A stretch of 64,000 bases of DNA from Chitinophagaceae bacterium (GTDB lineage Bacteria; Bacteroidota; Bacteroidia; Chitinophagales; Chitinophagaceae). Below the pieces are notes generated by a model. It was not told the origin of the DNA, searched no databases, and worked only from the letters and a program-made list of their open reading frames with translations. Location: the NCBI GenBank assembly GCA_023957155.1, contig JAMLHK010000016.1:18394-82393 (forward strand), in the 5' to 3' direction. The translations under genes and the position numbers were made by a program. The stretch's first letter is position 1, and every line of letters begins with the position of its first letter. Positions 1 through 8,100 of the stretch are shown here, piece after piece.

Positions 1-405
1 CAAAATGTTATTAAAAGCAAAATATATTCTTTAGTAGTAGGAGACGCTGTAACTGCGGGAAAGGTTTTAGCCGAACTTGAAAATGTTGGAATATCAAATG
101 TAAATATTGAACGAACGGAGTACTCTAAATCTGAGACGTTAATTTTAGACTTAAAAGAAAGAGCCGTTAAGAAATCACAAATAACAGCTGAGAGCCTTGC
201 TAGACCTTTAGGTCAAAAAATTGGGAGGGCTATTTACATTTCTGATGGGAATACTATTTCCAACGCACTTCAAGGTCAGACACCAGGAGTTAGAATTCGT
301 GGAATAAGTAGTTTGTATGGCTCAAGAGCAGCTGACCCAATTTACACTGAATTTCAAAAAGTGAAATTTGAAGTAGAAGTAAGTGTAAAGTACATCTTAG
401 AATGA
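1..405 (+). CDS. SIMPL-domain (DUF541) protein, C-terminal part; 5' end outside the window
   Basis: Frame 1 is open from the first base to a TGA at 403-405, giving 134 residues of a protein whose start lies to the left. The pattern (VGDAVTAGKVLAELENVGI, then repeated K/A-rich helices, then PLGQKIGRAIYISDG) is what I know from the C-terminal half of SIMPL/DUF541 periplasmic or outer-membrane-associated proteins of Bacteroidetes; their biochemical role is unclear. The last 50 residues contain ALQGQTPGVRIRGISSLYGS, which resembles the plug-domain motif of SusC-type TonB-dependent receptors and is odd in this family (see findings). Codons are A/T-rich, like the next gene. The family call is by pattern recognition and fairly safe; function is not known. 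Confidence 0.7.
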   Translation, partial: QNVIKSKIYSLVVGDAVTAGKVLAELENVGISNVNIERTEYSKSETLILDLKERAVKKSQITAESLARPLGQKIGRAIYISDGNTISNALQGQTPGVRIRGISSLYGSRAADPIYTEFQKVKFEVEVSVKYILE

Positions 406-679
406 TATACAAACGCACAACATTCGGTTTGGCAATATGGCGACTGGACGAATATATCCCCGGCTTTTTGTTTGTTTCCGGGCTTTGGTTATCGGCTGAC
501 GACAGTCTAACAAAAATTATCTGAACACAATATTTTTTACATTAAATTGACATTACGGTATTTCAGCAGACGGATTTCAAATTCCACACCTGCGCAAAGC
601 CATACCGCTGGCAGTAATATTAAACAACCCTTTATATTGGACAAACGAATCGGCAAAGCCCTTAAAGTTTTCATTAATT
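406..679. other. Non-coding gap between the SIMPL gene and the GH89 gene
   Basis: No plausible gene is seen. The first 100 bases are distinctly more G+C-rich than the coding DNA on either side and contain short partial repeats (CCCCGGCTTTTTG at about 459, CCGGGCTTTGG at about 478, and TCGGCTGACG just after). It looks like inserted or recombined sequence rather than an ordinary promoter region, but no complete inverted repeat or known attachment site can be shown. Confidence 0.4.
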
Positions 680-2893
680 ATGATTAGAAAACGAATCGAA
701 TATTTATACAGAGTACTAATAAATATTAATTATGGTTGGCAAAACAATAAATCATTGAAAAAAATATATCTGTTGTTCGCCTGCTCTCTATTAATTTTAT
801 CATTACAGGCACAAACCTTTTCCTCCGTACAGCAAATAGCAAACCGCCGTGTACCCTGGCTTTCAAAGCATTTAGAATTTAAAATAATTCCAAAGCAAAA
901 TGGCGAAGATGCGTATGAGCTTTCATCTCAAAACAATAAGATCGTAATTGCTGCTACCAATGCAAATGCTGCTGCTGTGGCATTAAATTTTTATTTAACC
1001 CGATATTGCCACCGCAGTATGAGTCACTTGGGTGATAATCTTTCACCACTAAAAAAAATACCGCAAATAAAAACCACAGTAAAAAATGTTTCGCCTTTTC
1101 AATATCGTTATGCGCTTAATTATTGTACCATCAACTATACGATGAGTTTTTATACATGGAAAGATTGGGAACGGGAATTAGATTGGTTGGCATTGCATGG
1201 TTTTAATTTGGTGCTAATGCCTGTGGGTGTTGAAAAAATTTGGCAAAACACTTTGAAGCAATTTGATTATAGCGATAAAGAAATAAAAGAATTTATTCCG
1301 GGTGCTGCATTCACAGCTTGGTGGCTTATGGGTAATTTGGAAGGTTGGGGAGGTGCTGTATCACAAACAATAATTGACCAACAAGCCTTGCTTGCAAAAA
1401 AAATTATTGCAAGAATGAAAGAATTAAATATTCAACCTGTTATACAAAGTTTTTATGGAATGATTCCAACATCGTTAAAAAATAAATTTCCTGATGCGGC
1501 AATAATACCTCAGGGCAATTGGGCAGGAGGTTTTACAAGACCCGATATTCTATTGCCAAACGATATATTGTATAAAAAAATGGCTGCCGTTTATTACAAT
1601 GAAATAAAAACACTATACGGCAGCGATATACATTTTTTTTGTGGAGAACCTTTTCATGAAGGTGGTAAAGCAGATGGTATTAATGTAAGTGAAGCAACCA
1701 ATTTGGTGCAACAACAAATGCAACAACATTTCCCCAAAAGCACTTGGGTATTGCAAGGTTGGCAGAATAATCCTTCAAAAGATTTTTTAAGAAATTTAGA
1801 TAAAGAACACACATTGATCATTGAATTATTTGGCGAAAACACAAGAAATTGGGAACAAAGAAAAGGATATGAAAACACGAACTTTATTTGGAGCAACGTA
1901 AGCAATTTTGGAGAGAAAAACGGCTTGTATGGTAAACTGCAACGCTTTGCCAATGAAATTTATTACGCAAAAAAAAGTTCGTATTCTTCTTTGTTGAAAG
2001 GCATTGGCATTATTCCCGAAGGTATAAATAACAATCCTGTTGCTTACGATTTTATGGCACATCTTGCATGGACAAAAGATAGTGTTGATGCAAAACAATG
2101 GATTAGAAATTATGTACACTATCGTTACGGATTTACAAATGATACATTGCAAAAAGCATGGGATTTATTGCTACAAACAGTTTATAGCAGCCCTGATGAA
2201 AAACAGGAAGGTTCACCAGAGTCTATATTTTGTGCAAGACCTGCATTGAATATAACAGGTGTTTCAACATGGGGAACAAGAAAAAGAAATTACAATTTGC
2301 AATTATTTGAGGATGCTGTGAAATTATTCGTACAGGCAGGAAAAAATATTTCTTCATCAACATATAATATTGATAAAATAGATTTTGTTCGCCAGTTACA
2401 AGCTAATAAAGCAGATGAAGTTTACCAACAAATGTGCGATGCTGTTACGCAAAAAAATAAAGCCTCTTTTTTGCAAGCATACGATTTATTTGAAAAAATG
2501 CTATTGCAGCAAGATTTATTATTAAGTAGCAGTAAATATTTTTCACTCAATACATGGTTGCTACAATCGCAAAAATTTGTGAAAAACAGTGCCGATAAAA
2601 AAATGGCATTACTCAATGCCAAAACACAAATTACTTATTGGGGTAGCAATAATTCGCAAACAGATTTACACGATTATGCACATAAAGAATGGGCAGGATT
2701 ATTGTCCTCATTGTATTTGCAGCGTTGGCAATTATTCAAAAAAGAAATGTTGGCAAAAATAAATGGAGAAAATTTTATAGCAGATTATTTTGAAATAGAA
2801 AAAAAATGGGCAGAAACGGACAGCTTTTATTCAGTAAATCCCACATTAGAAGATGATTTGAGTAATTTAATTGAACGAATTATTGAAAACTAA
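680..2893 (+). CDS. Alpha-N-acetylglucosaminidase, GH89 (NAGLU family), secreted
   Basis: The product is a glycoside hydrolase that removes terminal alpha-linked N-acetylglucosamine, probably in the periplasm or at the cell surface. The 737-residue length fits GH89: a small N-terminal domain, a TIM barrel (WKDWERELDWLALHGFNLVL, CGEPFHEGG with E327, IIELFGEN with E382/E386 as candidate catalytic acids) and an all-helical C-terminal part. A signal peptide is visible only from the segment KKIYLLFACSLLILSLQAQ; an in-frame TTG at 755 directly before it would give a normal short signal peptide, so the true start may be 755 rather than the ATG at 680. Base composition is clearly A/T-richer than the genes after 3240, suggesting acquisition by transfer. 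No PUL transporter pair is adjacent. Confidence 0.88.
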   Translation: MIRKRIEYLYRVLININYGWQNNKSLKKIYLLFACSLLILSLQAQTFSSVQQIANRRVPWLSKHLEFKIIPKQNGEDAYELSSQNNKIVIAATNANAAAVALNFYLTRYCHRSMSHLGDNLSPLKKIPQIKTTVKNVSPFQYRYALNYCTINYTMSFYTWKDWERELDWLALHGFNLVLMPVGVEKIWQNTLKQFDYSDKEIKEFIPGAAFTAWWLMGNLEGWGGAVSQTIIDQQALLAKKIIARMKELNIQPVIQSFYGMIPTSLKNKFPDAAIIPQGNWAGGFTRPDILLPNDILYKKMAAVYYNEIKTLYGSDIHFFCGEPFHEGGKADGINVSEATNLVQQQMQQHFPKSTWVLQGWQNNPSKDFLRNLDKEHTLIIELFGENTRNWEQRKGYENTNFIWSNVSNFGEKNGLYGKLQRFANEIYYAKKSSYSSLLKGIGIIPEGINNNPVAYDFMAHLAWTKDSVDAKQWIRNYVHYRYGFTNDTLQKAWDLLLQTVYSSPDEKQEGSPESIFCARPALNITGVSTWGTRKRNYNLQLFEDAVKLFVQAGKNISSSTYNIDKIDFVRQLQANKADEVYQQMCDAVTQKNKASFLQAYDLFEKMLLQQDLLLSSSKYFSLNTWLLQSQKFVKNSADKKMALLNAKTQITYWGSNNSQTDLHDYAHKEWAGLLSSLYLQRWQLFKKEMLAKINGENFIADYFEIEKKWAETDSFYSVNPTLEDDLSNLIERIIEN

Positions 2894-3239
2894 CAAAAAA
2901 GAAACTTGCTTTTTTAACGTTACATAGGTTCAAAATTAAAGAGGCTCAGACATAACATACTTCTGCCAAAGCCTTGCAACAGTTTCGCAGATCCGCTAAC
3001 CTCACGGCAGGTACGATTGAGATTCTTATTCCATTTCAGTTCTTCCGGGGAGGCAAGCCATTACGACAGATATATAACAAATGTAAACTTAGCGAAGAAA
3101 ACATTGACCGTTCTGTTGAACTTTTGTGGCTGAAGCCGTACAACCGTGACAGACGACACCACACACATAAGCTTGGTTGGTAAGTGAGGAACAATTACCT
3201 TTGAATCACAAAGTTGCATAAACAACTAAATTTAATATT
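2894..3239. other. Intergenic gap at the end of the A+T-rich segment
   Basis: Composition changes here from A/T-rich to the genome-typical level. A 69-codon open frame at 2974-3183 resembles no family I know and has no visible start context; I regard it as chance. No promoter, repeat or attachment site could be recognised. A weak AAAAAG/CTTTTT inverted repeat just after the GH89 stop might act as a terminator. Confidence 0.35.
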
Positions 3240-4418
3240 ATGCAGGACGCGTATATAGTAGCAGGTTTTCGTACGGCGGTGGGAAAATCCAAACGGGGTG
3301 GCTTTCGCTTTACCCGGTCTGATGACCTGGCTGTTGAAGTGATAAAAAATGTATTGGCATCTGTGCCCCAGCTGGAGGCTAAACGGGTGGATGATGTTAT
3401 TGTCGGGAATGCTGTTCCCGAGGCTGAACAGGGGTTGCAGGTTGGCAGGATTATAGCAGCAAGAGCTTTGGGAATTGAAGTACCCGGCATGACAATTAAC
3501 CGTTACTGCGCTTCAGGATTGGAAGCCATTGCAATAGCAACTGCTAAAATCCGTACGGGTATGGCTGAATGCATTGTAGCTGGCGGAACCGAAAGTATGA
3601 GCTTAGTGCCAACAGCAGGATGGAAAACAGTACCTGCTTATTCTATTGCTAAAGATGAGCCGGACTATTACCTGAGCATGGGCCTGACCGCAGAAGCTGT
3701 AGCTAACGAATATAAAGTGAGCCGCGAAGATCAGGACCTCTTTTCCTATCACTCACACCAAAAAGCAATCCATGCGATAGAAAACGGCTATTTTAAATCG
3801 GGTATATTGCCTGTTACCGTTGAAGAGGTCTATCTGGACGCCAGGGGTAAAAAGCAGAGCAAGAGCTATGTTATGGATACGGATGAAGGACCACGCAAGG
3901 ATACTTCTGTTGAAGTGCTGTCAAAATTAAAACCCGTTTTTGCAGCCGGGGGCTCTGTTACGGCCGGCAATTCTTCTCAAACCAGTGATGGTGCTGCTTT
4001 TGTTATTGTGATGGGAGAGAAAATGGTAAAAGAGTTGGGGCTGAAACCATGGGCACGCCTGGTAGCCTGTACATCGGCGGGTGTTCATCCCCGTATTATG
4101 GGTGTTGGGCCGATCGCGGCCGTACCCAAGGTATTGAAGCAGGCCGGTATGTCATTGCAAAACATAGATCTGATAGAGTTGAATGAGGCCTTTGCTTCCC
4201 AATCGCTTGCCGTGATCCGTAAGCTGGAGCTTGATCCCGATATAGTTAATATAAATGGAGGAGCCATTGCTTTAGGTCATCCTCTGGGTTGTACAGGCTG
4301 CAAGCTTACGATACAAATTACTCATGACATGAAGCGGCTGAATAAAAAATACGGTATTGTTACCGCCTGTGTAGGAGGAGGTCAGGGAATAGCCGGAATA
4401 ATTGAAAATATTAACTAA
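3240..4418 (+). CDS. Acetyl-CoA acyltransferase (thiolase)
   Basis: Thiolases condense two acyl-CoA units or cleave 3-ketoacyl-CoA, the last step of beta-oxidation. The full set of thiolase landmarks is present: nucleophile C90 in NRYCASG, H347 in GGAIALGHPLGCTG and C377 in CVGGGQG, and 392 residues is the normal length. In related genomes this gene usually sits with a 3-hydroxyacyl-CoA dehydrogenase/enoyl-CoA hydratase gene and an acyl-CoA dehydrogenase gene. Here neither neighbour is present: the left side is the A+T-rich segment and the right side is an unrelated DUF1800 gene behind a terminator. Degradative (FadA-like) and biosynthetic (AtoB/PhaA-like) roles cannot be separated from sequence alone. 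Confidence 0.92.
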   Translation: MQDAYIVAGFRTAVGKSKRGGFRFTRSDDLAVEVIKNVLASVPQLEAKRVDDVIVGNAVPEAEQGLQVGRIIAARALGIEVPGMTINRYCASGLEAIAIATAKIRTGMAECIVAGGTESMSLVPTAGWKTVPAYSIAKDEPDYYLSMGLTAEAVANEYKVSREDQDLFSYHSHQKAIHAIENGYFKSGILPVTVEEVYLDARGKKQSKSYVMDTDEGPRKDTSVEVLSKLKPVFAAGGSVTAGNSSQTSDGAAFVIVMGEKMVKELGLKPWARLVACTSAGVHPRIMGVGPIAAVPKVLKQAGMSLQNIDLIELNEAFASQSLAVIRKLELDPDIVNINGGAIALGHPLGCTGCKLTIQITHDMKRLNKKYGIVTACVGGGQGIAGIIENIN

Positions 4419-4480
4419 AGGAAATTTTTACCAAATATTGCTGCCGCAGATAATAAACCGGCAGGGTTTTATGTTCTACT

Positions 4481-4506
4481 CCGGGAGAAGTTCTCCCGGT
4501 TTTTTT
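4481..4506 (+). terminator. Intrinsic terminator after the thiolase gene
   Basis: CCGGGAG and CTCCCGG arms (4481-4487 and 4493-4499) enclose a 5-nt AAGTT loop, followed by a run of seven T. It lies 62 bp after the thiolase stop. Confidence 0.85.
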
Positions 4507-4639
4507 ATGTCCGTACCTCATTAGTATTATTACTAAGTAGTTTACCCATTGAAGAAAGAAAAAAAGTGCTGAAAAGAAATTCGGCAAAAAGTTTGTTATA
4601 GTCTTTGCGCGTTATTCTAAAATCCAATACGCATGTCCT

Positions 4640-6313
4640 ATGAACAGAAGAGCATTTTTGACCGCCTCTGGTGTAAAAAAGAAAAATAGACCTTCCCGTC
4701 CGGTTGTTACAGGACGGACAAGCAGTGGCATTGTTCCTTATACCGGTGCGTGGACAAGGAATGAAGTTATCCATTTGCTGAAGCGTACCATGTTCGGTGC
4801 AAAGCCCGATGATATACAATATTTTGAAGGGAAAACGATGGAGGAAGCGGTGGATGAGTTGCTGAATATTACCTCTCCTTTGCCTGGCCCCCCGCTTAAA
4901 GATTATGATACCGGAGATGCCGAGGTTCCGGACAATAATATACCTAAGGGCACTACCTGGATAAATGATGTTAACGAAGACAGTAAGATCGCATGGTTGC
5001 GTAAGCAATCCCTGAAAAAATGGTGGGTAGGTGTTATGCTGAACCAACCACGGAATATCCGTGAAAAAATGGCATTGTTCTGGCATAATCATTTTGCTAC
5101 GGAAATGGCTTCGACTAATAATGCGGGCTATGCATACAGGCATCATACCCTGTTACGTGCAAATGCACTGGGGAATTTTAAAAGTCTGGCCCGGGCAATA
5201 ACAATAGATCCGCTGATGTTGGTATACCAGAATGGGGAGCACAACCGGAAAGGAGCGCCGGATGAAAATTTTGCGCGGGAGCTGCAGGAGCTTTTTACCC
5301 TGGGAAAAGAGAATAATCCCAATTACACGGAAGAGGATGTAAAAGCAGCCGCAAGAGTGCTGACCGGCTGGAGAAATGATCCGGAAGCCAATGACTCCTA
5401 TTTTGATCCCCAGCGGCATGATGAAGGCAATAAGACTTTTTCTTCTTTCTATAATCATAAAACGATAACAGGCAGAAGCGGAAATGCGGCCGGAGAGGAA
5501 GAGCTGAATGAGCTGATTGATATGATATTCAGTAAAGGCCGGGAGGCATCGGAATATATTGTAAAGGAATTATATCGCTGGTTTGTATATTATGAAATTG
5601 ATGATGCGGCAAGAGTTAATGTGATTGAGCCGCTTGCTTTAATGCTTCGGAATTACAACTGGGAAATAAAACCGGTTCTTGCCGCTATGCTGAAAAGCGA
5701 GCATTTTTTTGACCCGCTGAACCAGGGCTGTATTATAAAAAACCCCGTAGATTTTATTGTTGGTTTATGTCGTGAGTGTGATGTTATGCTTCCCGACAGC
5801 AGTGATTATGCAACCTGGTATTCAACCCTTGATGGATTATTGGGTCAGCTTGAAATATTGCAGCAATCGCCCGGGGATCCGCCCAGTGTATCCGGTTGGC
5901 CGGCTTATTACCAGATACCCTCTTTTCATGAACTGTGGATCAATAATGATACTTATCCGCGGCGTACCCAGTTTACCGATATTATGGTGTATAACGGATT
6001 TACCCGGCTGGGTTTTGAATTAAAAATAAATACCATCGCATTTGCCGCCTCCCTGAGCAATCCGGGTGATCCTAAAGCGCTGGTAGATGATTCTCTGGAG
6101 ATCCTGTACCGTATCGCATTGTCGGATACGGCAAGAGAGCAATTGAAAAGAGATATTTTGCTGACAGGACAAACCAGTGATTATTACTGGACGAATGCCT
6201 GGAATGCTTATATCGCCAATCCGGGTGATATGATGGCGTATCAAACGGTTTATTCAAGATTAAATGAGTTATACCGGTACCTGCTGGCATTACCTGAATT
6301 TCAGCTGTCCTGA
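4640..6313 (+). CDS. DUF1800 family protein
   Basis: This 557-residue protein belongs to DUF1800 by its characteristic core: LLKRTMFG near the start, MALFWHNHFAT, GAPDENFARELQELFTLG, AARVLTGWR, and the closing YRYLLALPEFQLS. The biochemical function of DUF1800 is unknown. DUF1800 genes are nearly always paired with a DUF1501 gene, as here (51 bp gap), and products are expected outside the cytoplasm. The N-terminus MNRRAFLTASG has the twin-arginine pattern but is followed by a basic stretch (KKKNRPSR) instead of a hydrophobic one, so Tat export is uncertain. The ATG at 4640 gives the expected family start. Confidence 0.88.
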   Translation: MNRRAFLTASGVKKKNRPSRPVVTGRTSSGIVPYTGAWTRNEVIHLLKRTMFGAKPDDIQYFEGKTMEEAVDELLNITSPLPGPPLKDYDTGDAEVPDNNIPKGTTWINDVNEDSKIAWLRKQSLKKWWVGVMLNQPRNIREKMALFWHNHFATEMASTNNAGYAYRHHTLLRANALGNFKSLARAITIDPLMLVYQNGEHNRKGAPDENFARELQELFTLGKENNPNYTEEDVKAAARVLTGWRNDPEANDSYFDPQRHDEGNKTFSSFYNHKTITGRSGNAAGEEELNELIDMIFSKGREASEYIVKELYRWFVYYEIDDAARVNVIEPLALMLRNYNWEIKPVLAAMLKSEHFFDPLNQGCIIKNPVDFIVGLCRECDVMLPDSSDYATWYSTLDGLLGQLEILQQSPGDPPSVSGWPAYYQIPSFHELWINNDTYPRRTQFTDIMVYNGFTRLGFELKINTIAFAASLSNPGDPKALVDDSLEILYRIALSDTAREQLKRDILLTGQTSDYYWTNAWNAYIANPGDMMAYQTVYSRLNELYRYLLALPEFQLS

Positions 6314-6364
6314 TAAGTTCAACCGGTCTTGCCGCAAACTAATTATAAATAAAATGCTTTACGG

Positions 6365-7942
6365 ATGAAAAGAAGAGACTTTTTGAGACACACCGTACCT
6401 GCTGCTATCTTACCTGCTTTTGTTAACGGGCATACTATAACGGCTTTGTCACCATCACCCTTGCTGGATGCGCTGACGAACTTTACTACCGATACCGATC
6501 ATGTATTGGTAATCATTCAGATGAATGGTGGAAATGACGGATTAAATATGGTAATCCCCAGGGATAATTATTCAGGGTATTTTAACGCCCGGAGTAATAT
6601 TGCCATTCCGGAAAGTAAGATACTGGCACTGCAGGGGAATGAAAAAACAGGGCTTCATCCTGCAATGACCGGTATTCAGCAGCTATATGATGATGGTAAG
6701 GCGGCCATTGTGCAGTCTGTAGGATATCCACAGCCGAACCTCTCTCATTTCAGATCAACAGATATATGGATGAGTGGTTCCGATAGTAATGAAGTGGTGG
6801 ATACGGGCTGGGTTGGGCGTTATCTGAATTATGAGTTTCCCGGTTTCCCTAATGGCTATCCCAATACGTCTATGCCGGATCCGCCGGCTATACAAATCGG
6901 GGCGGTATCGTCATTAACTTTTCACGGGCCGTCTATAGGGATGTCTATGAGTATAACCAATCCTACTTCTTTTTACCGGATCGTAGATGATGTTCAGGAT
7001 CCCGCACCGCCAACACGTGCAGGAAAGGAGCTGACCTATATACGCGAAATTGCCCGCCAAACCGAACTTTTTGCCAATTCTGTTAAAAGAGCGGCCTCCA
7101 ATACCGTACAGCAGCTCCCTTATCCGGAAAATAATGGTTTGGCCGACCAACTGAAAATAGTAGCCCGCCTGATTAAGGGAGGACTTAAAACGCGGGTATA
7201 TATGGTTAGCTATAATGGATTTGATACACATTCTATGCAAACGGATCCGGCAGATCCTACTATCGGTAAGCACGCTGAGCTTCTCAAAGAACTTTCCGAT
7301 AGTGTAAAAGCATTCCAGGATGATCTTGCATTCCTGGGAATTGAAGACCGGGTGATTTCATTTACGTTTTCTGAATTCGGGCGAAGGATAAAATCTAATT
7401 TTAGTATAGGTACGGACCATGGGGTGGCTGCTCCTATGCTTGTCTTTGGCAGTAAAGTGCAAAACGGTATTGTAGGAAAAAATCCTGATATTCCTGCAGG
7501 TCTTTCTGTTAATGACAATATCCCTCATCAATATGATTTTCGCAGTGTGTATGCTTCTGTTTTAGAGCAATGGTTTTGTGCCGATACGGTTGCGTTACAA
7601 ACGGTATTGTTAAAAAACTTCCAGTCGCTTCCGCTTATTCAAAACGGCTCCTGTGCCGGTATGGATGATATCAATAAGAAGAATGATCTGAGCCTCATCT
7701 CTAATTATCCTAATCCTTTTACAACCCGCACCAATATAAAATATATAACACAGCCGGGGCATGTTCTGATACAGGTTATAGACTGTATGGGACGGGTAGT
7801 GAAAGTATTGGTTGACCAGGTGCAGGATGGCAGTACGTACACCATTTCTTTTGATAGTACCGGTTTAGCTACCGGGGTATATTACCTGCGATTACAGAAT
7901 GGACCATTGCAGCAGGTGAGGCCGATACTGAAAGTAAAATAA
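6365..7942 (+). CDS. DUF1501 family protein with Tat-like signal and T9SS sorting tail
   Basis: This 525-residue protein is a DUF1501 member, distantly related to alkaline phosphatase/sulfatase folds: VLVIIQMNGGNDGLNMV near residue 50, YNGFDTHSMQ, and FTFSEFGRRIKSN with TDHGVAAPMLVFG. The N-terminus MKRRDFLRHTVPAAILPAF is a Tat-type signal. The last 85 or so residues (from SNYPNPFTT to PILKVK, with MGRVVKVL and TGVYYLRLQ) form a type A C-terminal sorting domain of the type IX secretion system, so the product is predicted to reach the cell surface after Tat export. It probably forms an operon with the DUF1800 gene. The substrate of the pair is unknown. Confidence 0.9.
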   Translation: MKRRDFLRHTVPAAILPAFVNGHTITALSPSPLLDALTNFTTDTDHVLVIIQMNGGNDGLNMVIPRDNYSGYFNARSNIAIPESKILALQGNEKTGLHPAMTGIQQLYDDGKAAIVQSVGYPQPNLSHFRSTDIWMSGSDSNEVVDTGWVGRYLNYEFPGFPNGYPNTSMPDPPAIQIGAVSSLTFHGPSIGMSMSITNPTSFYRIVDDVQDPAPPTRAGKELTYIREIARQTELFANSVKRAASNTVQQLPYPENNGLADQLKIVARLIKGGLKTRVYMVSYNGFDTHSMQTDPADPTIGKHAELLKELSDSVKAFQDDLAFLGIEDRVISFTFSEFGRRIKSNFSIGTDHGVAAPMLVFGSKVQNGIVGKNPDIPAGLSVNDNIPHQYDFRSVYASVLEQWFCADTVALQTVLLKNFQSLPLIQNGSCAGMDDINKKNDLSLISNYPNPFTTRTNIKYITQPGHVLIQVIDCMGRVVKVLVDQVQDGSTYTISFDSTGLATGVYYLRLQNGPLQQVRPILKVK

Positions 7943-8100
7943 GCAGCGACAATTGGGAGTAGCCTTCTTCTCATCCCTGTCATTATTTGTTTTCCCTTAT
8001 CTTTACGGGGTATGAAAGTACTTGTAAGGGAGTGTGTCTTGTTATTTCAGGGGAGGTATTGGTTTTCCGGCGGTATATTCAATTGAATTTTCGGTAAAAT

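Noticed and set aside
460-520. Possible integron-type attC site
   Set aside because: Only one side (GTCTAAC) fits the attC core consensus; the matching GTTRRRY side and paired arms could not be found.
2974-3183. 69-codon open frame in the gap before the thiolase gene
   Set aside because: No family resemblance, no initiation context, and it sits in a compositional transition; probably chance.
4505-5146. 213-codon open frame on the minus strand at the start of the DUF1800 gene
   Set aside because: It overlaps the well-supported DUF1800 gene and its product is a low-complexity, Ile/Cys-rich shadow with no family features.
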